In this document: positions 57,604 through 64,000 of the stretch, in pieces
How positions within the stretch are numbered: the stretch's first letter is position 1
How the letters are laid out: each line of letters begins with the position of its first letter
NCBI RefSeq assembly: GCF_004000925.1
Contig: NZ_BIME01000002.1
Coordinates: 1 to 64,000 of the forward strand
Length of the DNA: 64,000 nt
Direction of reading: 5' to 3'
Origin: Paenibacillus illinoisensis NBRC 15959
GTDB taxonomy: Bacteria > Bacillota > Bacilli > Paenibacillales > Paenibacillaceae
Program-made: the position numbers and the translations under genes
Notes under the pieces: generated by a model
Told to the model about the DNA's origin: nothing
The model's database searches: none
The model's input: only the letters and a program-made list of their open reading frames with translations

Positions 57604-58164
57604 TTACTCGTACCCTTCAACTACAAGCTCAAGCTGGCCTGTGGAGGAATCGATAATCATGCCGTGAACGGGTACTCCCTGTGGAAACAGGGGATGATTT
57701 TTGATGACTCCTACAGTATGTTTTACCCCTTCATCAACACTGCTAAACCCTCGAAGCCAATTGTTCAAATTGATTCCGGAGTTATCCAGAGCATTGATGA
57801 CTTCCTTGGATACGCCGCGGTCAAGCATGTGACCAATCATTGTGTCTGCTTGCAAAGATGCCATACCGCACTCGGTGTGACCGACAACAACAACTTCGTC
57901 TGCTCCGAGCTCATAGATAGCTACAAGCACGCTTCGCATAACAGAACCGAAAGGTTGAGAGATAATGGCGCCTGCCGTTTTAAGGATTTTAACCTCACCA
58001 TTCTTCAAATTCATCGCTTTTGGCAGCAGTTCCACCAGACGGGTGTCCATGCATGTGATAATTGCCATTTTTTTAGTTGGAAACTTACCGGCCGTATACT
58101 TTTCGTATTCTTTTGTTTCGACAAATGATTTGTTGTACGCCAAAATCTCTTGAATGTTGTTCAT
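57604..58164 (-). CDS. Beta-carbonic anhydrase
   Basis: This 186-residue protein has the beta-class zinc ligands: C38 with D40 and R42 (TCMDTRL), and H96 and C99 (GHTEC). It interconverts CO2 and bicarbonate in the cytoplasm. It resembles the YtiB type. The start at 58164 was preferred because AGGAGG is eight bases upstream; the next in-frame ATG (58170) is too close to it. Confidence 0.94.
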   Translation of the reverse strand: MNNIQEILAYNKSFVETKEYEKYTAGKFPTKKMAIITCMDTRLVELLPKAMNLKNGEVKILKTAGAIISQPFGSVMRSVLVAIYELGADEVVVVGHTECGMASLQADTMIGHMLDRGVSKEVINALDNSGINLNNWLRGFSSVDEGVKHTVGVIKNHPLFPQGVPVHGMIIDSSTGQLELVVEGYE

Positions 58165-58386
58165 GTCCATTGCCTCCTGTTATCCAATACGATGAGCACG
58201 GCTGCTTGCATCGGTATGCAGCTTGTCCTAAGCCCTGCCCTTGATTATACCACGGTCAGCAAACGGCACGATATCTTATAAATAAGAATCAAGCCATTTT
58301 ACCTCTGTTAAAAGTTGATTATACGCATTGCAAAAAGTATCATCAATAGGGAGTCTAAACTTTTTTTGGAGAGGTGAACGATAACA

Positions 58387-59901
58387 ATGGAAGAACAAAC
58401 CCTGAAACATCTGGAACCATTCCTTAATTTGGCCAGCAAAATCAAAAGTTATCACGAAGCCATTGGTTTGCTTCATTGGGATCTGCGCACTGGTGCGCCG
58501 AAGAAAGGCGTTCCGACTCGTTCGGAAACCATCGGCATGTTATCCACCGAAGCGTTCAAGCTTCAAACTTCGGCTGAGATGAAAACCTATTTGGACATGC
58601 TGACAAAACCAGAGGTGTTGAATCAACTGGATGATATAAATCGCCGTCTGGTATTGGAATGCAAAAAGGAATACGACCGAAGCCAATCTGTCCCGCCTGA
58701 GAAGGTTCAAGCATATACGGTGCTTACGGCCAAATCGGAAACGGCATGGGAAGATGCCAAGCATAATAGCGATTTTGAAGGCTTTTCCCCGTATTTGACA
58801 GAGATCGTGAAACTCAAACAGGAGTTCATCGACTACTGGGGTGTGAAAGACACACGCTATGATACGCTGCTTGATATGTATGAGCCGGATCTGACCGTAG
58901 AGAAAGTAGATGCGGTATTTGCCCGGTTGAAAGCACGTTTGGTGCCGCTGCAGGAAAGGATCAATGCTTCCGAAAACAAGCCGAATACGGAGTTCTTAAA
59001 CCAGCTGTTTGATACGGATCAACAGGAAAAATTCAGTTTGTTCATTTTGGGACAGATGGGTTATGACTTTGATGCCGGAAGACTGGATGAGAGTGTTCAT
59101 CCGTTCGCGACAGGACTTAACCCGGGGGATGTGCGAATCACGACGAATTACTTGCAGGATGATGTGACGAGCGCGGTATTCAGTTCTTTGCACGAAGGCG
59201 GACACGCTCTATATGAGCAAAATATTGACGAAAGTCTGGCAGGTACCCTTCTGGCTGAAGGAACGTCGATGGGTATTCATGAATCCCAGTCCCGTCTGTG
59301 GGAAAATATGATTGGCCGCAGCCGTCCGTTCTGGACTCGCTATTATCAAGACTTGCAGCAGCATTTTCCACAATTGAGCGATGTGGCTCTGGAAGATTTC
59401 TACCGTGCGATCAACCGCGTCGAAAGTTCCCTGATTCGAATTGAAGCAGACGAGCTGACGTATAATCTGCACATTATCATCCGTTATGAGATTGAAAAAA
59501 TGCTGTTCAATGAGGGACTGGAAGTCAAGGATTTGCCGGAAACCTGGAACGCCAAGTACAAAGAATATTTAGGCATCGTTCCTCCAAACGATGGTGTAGG
59601 TGTGCTTCAGGATGTTCACTGGTCCGGTGGCGATTTTGGTTATTTCGCATCGTATTCACTCGGCAACATGTATGCCGCTCAGATTCTACATACGTTGCGC
59701 CAGGAACTGCCGGAGTTTGACTCTTATATTGCTGAAGGCAATCTGATACCGATCAAGGAATGGTTAACGGACAAGATTTATCGTTACGGCAAGAGCCGTA
59801 CGCCATCCGAATTGATTCTCGCTGTAACAGGTGAGGAACTAAACCCGGATTATCTGGCGGACTACCTGGAAGCAAAGTATACCGAGATTTACAAACTGTA
59901 G
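58387..59901 (+). CDS. M32-family (Taq-type) metallocarboxypeptidase
   Basis: This 504-residue zinc peptidase has HEGGH (269-273) and a second conserved block GIHESQSRLWEN (near 298) that supplies the Glu ligand. Length and motifs match the M32 family (YpwA-like). It removes C-terminal residues from peptides in the cytoplasm. GGAGAGG precedes the ATG. Confidence 0.95.
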   Translation: MEEQTLKHLEPFLNLASKIKSYHEAIGLLHWDLRTGAPKKGVPTRSETIGMLSTEAFKLQTSAEMKTYLDMLTKPEVLNQLDDINRRLVLECKKEYDRSQSVPPEKVQAYTVLTAKSETAWEDAKHNSDFEGFSPYLTEIVKLKQEFIDYWGVKDTRYDTLLDMYEPDLTVEKVDAVFARLKARLVPLQERINASENKPNTEFLNQLFDTDQQEKFSLFILGQMGYDFDAGRLDESVHPFATGLNPGDVRITTNYLQDDVTSAVFSSLHEGGHALYEQNIDESLAGTLLAEGTSMGIHESQSRLWENMIGRSRPFWTRYYQDLQQHFPQLSDVALEDFYRAINRVESSLIRIEADELTYNLHIIIRYEIEKMLFNEGLEVKDLPETWNAKYKEYLGIVPPNDGVGVLQDVHWSGGDFGYFASYSLGNMYAAQILHTLRQELPEFDSYIAEGNLIPIKEWLTDKIYRYGKSRTPSELILAVTGEELNPDYLADYLEAKYTEIYKL

Positions 59902-59936
59902 TTGTACAATTCACATACCACGAAGCAGGTACTAGA

Positions 59937-59966
59937 GAGAGCCGGGCATATGCCCGGCTCTTTTTT
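59937..59966 (+). terminator. Terminator after carboxypeptidase gene
   Basis: AGAGCCGGGCAT and ATGCCCGGCTCT form a perfect stem, followed by six T residues. Confidence 0.9.
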
Positions 59967-60052
59967 GGTGTGCAAGTTCTTAACCTTTTGATGGGCAGCG
60001 GCATATTCATAGTAGAGAGAAACTGCTGAAACCAGCGAAGGAGGGAAACAGC

Positions 60053-61057
60053 ATGAAATACACGCCCTGGTTCATCCGTGCCATCGTTATATTGCTGATT
60101 ATCATTGTAGCGCTCACGAGCTGCAACCGAGAGAAAAACGAAGCGAAAATTACGATTGGCGAGGTGACGCGTTCGGTATTTTACGCACCGGAGTATGTAG
60201 CCGTAGCTCAAGGTTTTTTTGAAGAAGAGGGACTTGAGGTCGAGATCCAGACAACGGCTGGTGGTGACAAAACGATGGCTGCCTTGCTCGCGGGCTCCGT
60301 GGATATTGCCCTGGTCGGAGCAGAGACATCTATCTACGTCTATCAGCAGGGAGCGGAAGATCCGGTCATTAACTTTGCCCAGCTAACCCAGACAGACGGA
60401 ACATTTTTGTTTGCACGGAGTGCGGAAGGCAGCTTTGATTGGGATCAGCTGAACCAAAGTACATTTCTTGGACAACGCAAAGGCGGGATGCCGCAAATGG
60501 CTGGAGAATTCACGTTGAACAAACACGGCATTGATCCGCAGAATGATCTGGAATTGATCCAAAATGTCGATTTTGCCAACATTGCTTCTGCATTTGCGTC
60601 GGGTACCGGAGATTATGTACAGCTGTTTGAACCACAGGCGTCAATCTTTGAACAGGAAGGCCGCGGGAAGGTCGTTGCATCGTTTGGAACGGAGAGTGGA
60701 CATTTGCCTTATACGGTGTTCATGACAAAACAAAGCTACATCAACGATAACAAGGAAATGGTACAGAAATTTACAAATGGGCTGCACAAAGCACAGGTCT
60801 GGGTAGATTCCCATTCGGCTGAAGAGATTGCCGAGGTCATCCTCCCTTACTTTAAAGACATCGATCAATCCATTCTCGTAAGTAGTATTAATCGCTATAA
60901 AGAGCAGGGGACGTATGCAACAGATCCGATTATTGATGATGAAGAATGGAACAATCTGCTGGACGTCATGAGTGCGGCTGGAGAACTCGAACAACGGGTG
61001 GATTCCAAAGCGATTGTCGACAACACCTATGCGGAACAAGCAGCATCTGTGAAGTAA
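60053..61057 (+). CDS. ABC transporter substrate-binding lipoprotein (NMT1/SsuA-like)
   Basis: This 334-residue protein has a signal segment and lipobox LTSC (Cys near 23), so it is anchored outside the membrane. The fold begins FYAPEYVAVAQGFFEEEGLEV, typical of NMT1/SsuA-like binders of sulfonates, nitrate, riboflavin or thiamine precursors. The ligand cannot be told. GAAGGAGGG lies upstream. It heads a three-gene ABC operon. Confidence 0.92.
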   Translation: MKYTPWFIRAIVILLIIIVALTSCNREKNEAKITIGEVTRSVFYAPEYVAVAQGFFEEEGLEVEIQTTAGGDKTMAALLAGSVDIALVGAETSIYVYQQGAEDPVINFAQLTQTDGTFLFARSAEGSFDWDQLNQSTFLGQRKGGMPQMAGEFTLNKHGIDPQNDLELIQNVDFANIASAFASGTGDYVQLFEPQASIFEQEGRGKVVASFGTESGHLPYTVFMTKQSYINDNKEMVQKFTNGLHKAQVWVDSHSAEEIAEVILPYFKDIDQSILVSSINRYKEQGTYATDPIIDDEEWNNLLDVMSAAGELEQRVDSKAIVDNTYAEQAASVK

Positions 61058-61086
61058 CCAGGCATTCAGGAAAGGAAGTGATCGCC

Positions 61087-61881
61087 ATGCCTGAATCCGA
61101 TACGGTGATTAGACTGGAAGGGATTTCGCAAGTGTATGTCAATGAGCGTGAAGCCTCATTGGTCATCGAAGACCTGAGCCTTCAGGTTAAACAAGGCGAA
61201 TTTGTCAGTCTTGTTGGTCCGAGCGGGTGTGGCAAAACAACATTGTTGTCCATCATCGCCGGGCTGCTCACGCCAACCGCGGGAGAGGTGAAAGTTAAAG
61301 GGAAACTGGTTGAAGGTCCTTCTGCCCAGATTGGCTATATGCTGCAGCAGGACTATCTGTTTCCATGGCGTACCATTTTGGACAATGCATTGATCGGACT
61401 TGAATTGACGGGCAGGCTGGATGAACGGAGTCGTAAACGAACAAGCGAGCTGCTTGCAGAGATGGGCCTTGCTGGAACAGAGAATTTGTATCCTTCCGAA
61501 CTATCTGGGGGCATGAGGCAGCGTGTCGCACTCGTGCGGACGCTTGCAACCGATCCATCCTTACTGCTTCTGGATGAGCCATTCTCTGCACTGGACTATC
61601 AGACCAAGCTGCAGCTGGAGGATCTGGTGTCAGATACGCTCAAGGAAACGGGAAAAACCTCGGTGCTGGTCACCCATGACCTGTCCGAAGCGATTGCAGT
61701 GAGTGACCGCGTTATTGTGCTGGACCGCAATCCTGGACGAATTCGGAAAGAGTTTATCATTCCGGAAGCCATTCGGAAATCCCAGCCCTTCTACGCAAGA
61801 GAACAGGAAGGTTTTAATGAGCTTTTTCAGGCATTATGGAGCGAACTGGAACAGTCCGGAGGAGGTGAGAAGAACGGGTGA
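61087..61881 (+). CDS. ABC transporter ATP-binding protein
   Basis: This 264-residue protein has Walker A GPSGCGKTT (about 46), the signature LSGGM (about 140), Walker B LLLLDEP and a switch His (VTHD). It powers the NMT1-type transporter and is closest to the SsuB/TauB class. AAAGGAAGTG lies upstream. Its stop overlaps the permease start (GTGA). Confidence 0.95.
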   Translation: MPESDTVIRLEGISQVYVNEREASLVIEDLSLQVKQGEFVSLVGPSGCGKTTLLSIIAGLLTPTAGEVKVKGKLVEGPSAQIGYMLQQDYLFPWRTILDNALIGLELTGRLDERSRKRTSELLAEMGLAGTENLYPSELSGGMRQRVALVRTLATDPSLLLLDEPFSALDYQTKLQLEDLVSDTLKETGKTSVLVTHDLSEAIAVSDRVIVLDRNPGRIRKEFIIPEAIRKSQPFYAREQEGFNELFQALWSELEQSGGGEKNG

Positions 61882-62714
61882 ATCATACGAGAGAGAAGCA
61901 GGAAATGCGCCGGGATGAATGGATGCAGAAACTGCACCAGGGCCACATGAAGCAGGTTGCTGAGTGGCGCCGCAAGGTACTTGCGGTTCAGCTGTCCCTG
62001 CTGGTCTGCATGTTTTTGTTATGGGAGCTGGCGGGCAGGCTGCGCTGGATTGATGTGCTGCTGTTCAGTTATCCGAGCAAAGTTTTTGCCCAGATCGGCA
62101 AGGACATCGCTAGTGGTGAACTTTGGATTCATGTCGCAGTCACCGTTGGGGAGACAGCAGTTGGCTTTTTGCTGGGGACGCTTGTCGGAACGCTGCTTGC
62201 GGTCCTGATCTGGTGGTCTCCTTTTTTGTCCAAAGTGCTTGATCCCTATATGGTCGTATTCAACAGCATGCCAAAGGTGGCACTCGGCCCCATCTTCATC
62301 GTCATGTTTGGTGCAGGCTTTACGGCTATTGTCATGACTACGTTGTCCATTACGGTGATCATTACGACCCTGGTTGTGTACAACAGTTTCAACGAAGTGG
62401 ACAGCAATTATATCAAGGTCATTCGTACGTTCGGTGGCGACCGGTCCGTGATTTTTACCAAAGTTGTCCTGCCGGCTTCGTTTCCCGCGATTGTTTCTAC
62501 ATTGAAAGTCAATGTGGGCATGGCCTGGGTCGGTGTAATTGTGGGTGAGTTTCTGGTTGCCAAACAGGGGCTCGGGTACTTGATTATCTATGGATTTCAG
62601 GTCTTCAATTTTACCCTGGTATTATCGAGCCTGCTTATTATCGCGGCCGTAGCTACAGCAATGTATCAACTTGTGGTGTATGTAGAGAGAAAACTGCTGG
62701 CAGGTCGCAGGTAG
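61878..62714 (+). CDS. ABC transporter permease (SsuC-like)
   Basis: This 278-residue protein starts at GTG 61878, sharing four bases with the ATPase end. It has a charged N-terminus and about six hydrophobic segments. The BPD-type loop FGGDRSVIFTKVVLPASFPA lies near 190. It forms the membrane channel of the upstream ABC transporter. Its substrate follows that of the lipoprotein. Confidence 0.95.
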   Translation: MNHTREKQEMRRDEWMQKLHQGHMKQVAEWRRKVLAVQLSLLVCMFLLWELAGRLRWIDVLLFSYPSKVFAQIGKDIASGELWIHVAVTVGETAVGFLLGTLVGTLLAVLIWWSPFLSKVLDPYMVVFNSMPKVALGPIFIVMFGAGFTAIVMTTLSITVIITTLVVYNSFNEVDSNYIKVIRTFGGDRSVIFTKVVLPASFPAIVSTLKVNVGMAWVGVIVGEFLVAKQGLGYLIIYGFQVFNFTLVLSSLLIIAAVATAMYQLVVYVERKLLAGRR

Positions 62715-63195
62715 TGCCACGAAAAAAGTTAATAGAGCTTGCTAGATCGTGTTATGTATACAATTTCACAAGGGGTGTCACGTTGCCCGCTAACCAAAAA
62801 TCAAGTACCATACTAATACGAATATTCCGTGCAGTCCTTCATGTATGCGGAGATTGGAGATTAGGGCCTTATATGTCTTCACCCCGCATCAAATCGAAAT
62901 TGCCAGCGTCCCACATCCGGGACGCGATGTTGTGACCGGCATGCATGGGCATGTCGGTTGATGCCGTTTATTGATTCTGATGTGACTGCATATGTCTAGG
63001 CATCCCTTCAATAGCTTCTTTTTTTGTAAAACGGGAAATGGTTTGCCTAATGGTGTGTAATACTACGAATACTACGTATTGCAGAAGCAGGCTAACGCAG
63101 ATTTGTTAGAGGTATGAAGCAGGACATGCATTCATCCGGATGGGACGAAGAGCTGGCTTGGCCATATAAGCAGCTTAGAGGAGAGGTAATGAGAA
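62715..63195. other. Intergenic region with two hairpins and tandem 9-base repeats
   Basis: GCGTCCC/GGGACGC (62906-62925) and ACCGGCATGC/GCATGTCGGT (62935-62958) are back-to-back stems without T-tails. AATACTACG occurs twice in tandem (63059-63067, 63068-63076). A small frame (63114-63206) encodes 30 residues and overlaps the next gene by 11 bases. None of these is known to be functional. No convincing gene is seen elsewhere in the gap. Confidence 0.4.
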
Positions 63196-64000
63196 ATGGG
63201 TTTTAGAGTAATTAAAACCGCAATTGCTGCACTGATGGCTGTGCTGATTGCGGACTGGTGCGGCTTGCCCGGGCCAACATCGGCAGGCTTGCTGGCCATT
63301 CTGGGTGTCGATGTTACGAGAAAAAGAAGCATTCGCACGATTTCGGCGCGATTCTTTGCTTCCGTGGTAGGTCTTTTGTTTGCAAGTGTACTTTTTCACT
63401 TTCTAGGCTTCCATTATTGGGTTCTGGCCGTGTACATACTGATTGCGTTTCCGGTAATTGTTCGGGCCGGATTCAAGGAAGGCATTGTGACGGGGTCTGT
63501 CGTGGTCTTTCGTGTCTTCAGTGGCGGGGAGATGGACGTTGAAGTCATTTTGGTGCAAATCGGGTTGCTGCTGATTGGTCTGGGATCTGCAATGGTCGTT
63601 AATCTGGCATATATGCCGGCAGCGGACCCGCAAATGCTTCAGATTCGCAAAAGGATTGATGAACTATTCTCCGTGATCTTCAAGGAGTTTGCTGCGACTC
63701 TTCGTAATCCGAATGAGGTCTGGGCAGGGAAGGAACTGATTGAAGCGGACAAGGCTGTTCTTGGAGGCATTGAAGCAGCCAAGCGTTCACTGGAGAATCA
63801 GGTCATTCATCCCAACGAAGAATGGAGCGTATACTTTTACATGCGAAAAACGCAGCTGGACTCCATTCAGCATATGATGCATCTGGTATCTCAAATTTAT
63901 CAGAAGATGCCACACGCCGAAATGGTGTCGGAGCTGTTTGACCAGCTCAGTCAGGATGTGCTCACAGAGTCTTACACTGGACGAACCGAAAAACTACTCG
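63196..64000 (+). CDS. Aromatic acid exporter family protein (partial)
   Basis: The first 268 codons of a gene that runs off the window. About five hydrophobic segments (roughly 10-125) precede a cytoplasmic helical region that includes KRIDELFSVIFKEFAATL. This matches the aromatic acid exporter / DUF939-type family (YqjA-like), which in some bacteria exports aromatic acids. GAGGAGAGG lies upstream. The end cannot be described. Confidence 0.88.
   Translation, partial: MGFRVIKTAIAALMAVLIADWCGLPGPTSAGLLAILGVDVTRKRSIRTISARFFASVVGLLFASVLFHFLGFHYWVLAVYILIAFPVIVRAGFKEGIVTGSVVVFRVFSGGEMDVEVILVQIGLLLIGLGSAMVVNLAYMPAADPQMLQIRKRIDELFSVIFKEFAATLRNPNEVWAGKELIEADKAVLGGIEAAKRSLENQVIHPNEEWSVYFYMRKTQLDSIQHMMHLVSQIYQKMPHAEMVSELFDQLSQDVLTESYTGRTEKLL

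Noticed and set aside
62714..62935. 73-codon frame after the ABC permease
   Set aside because: No clear binding site, mixed composition, and it ends within a hairpin region.

Overview
The window reads as a chromosomal segment of a low-to-mid GC, Gram-positive, spore-former-type Firmicute, most probably a Paenibacillus. This is inferred from strong AGGAGG-type ribosome binding sites, frequent GTG/TTG starts, a tyrosine T-box leader, LicT/BglG antitermination of beta-glucoside genes, a cre-like site, an ECF41 sigma factor, PadR/AraC/LysR regulators, YjfB, DUF2653 and a YdjI-like SPFH operon. No rRNA, phage, insertion sequence or CRISPR array was seen. About 60 protein genes, one tRNA-Leu(UAG) and many hairpin terminators can be supported.

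Layout. 0-3 kb: tRNA-Leu, a cupin protein with a Pro/Asn/Gln-rich tail, then a carboxymuconolactone-decarboxylase-family gene and its ECF41 sigma factor behind a near-consensus ECF41 promoter. 3-13.5 kb: accessory and envelope genes (DUF1361, two small AT-rich membrane proteins, two beta-lactamase-fold hydrolases, an ankyrin protein with a possible SUKH tail, a three-gene SPFH/zinc-ribbon membrane operon with a decayed copy of its last zinc-ribbon half, and a second cupin). 13.6-18.5 kb: a LysR regulator divergent from zwf-tal-gnd, the pentose phosphate pathway in one operon. 18.6-20.4 kb: a membrane metallophosphoesterase and a small membrane protein.

20.4-38.1 kb is a sugar-use region. Two paralogous cassettes, each antiterminator + EIIBCA permease + GH1 6-phospho-beta-glucosidase, bracket an AraC/alpha-L-rhamnosidase pair and several single genes. 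At least four ribonucleic antiterminator (RAT)-like sites and three or four RAT-associated terminators can be read; the second cassette also has a cre-like site at its promoter. The sites fall into two sequence classes that do not sort simply by cassette, suggesting cross-talk.

38.2-53 kb: a membrane-anchored subtilisin, acetyltransferase, SUKH protein, Cof-type phosphatase, YjfB with a sigma-D-like promoter, RluF, an AraC/DMT exporter pair, a cytochrome P450 divergent from an ABC-2-type permease plus PadR gene, a Dabb protein, a purine permease and SelO. 53-60 kb: two overlapping immunity-like small genes, the T-box-controlled tyrS, a DUF2653 / glycine-rich membrane protein pair, a second PadR, a beta-carbonic anhydrase and an M32 carboxypeptidase. 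60-64 kb: an NMT1-type ABC transporter (lipoprotein, ATPase, permease) and the start of an aromatic-acid-exporter-like gene that runs off the window.

No clearly new multi-gene system could be proven. The best leads are the RAT network, the SPFH/zinc-ribbon operon with its decayed duplicate, the ankyrin-SUKH fusion and the orphan immunity-like genes. All family assignments are from reading protein sequence by eye, without database searches.
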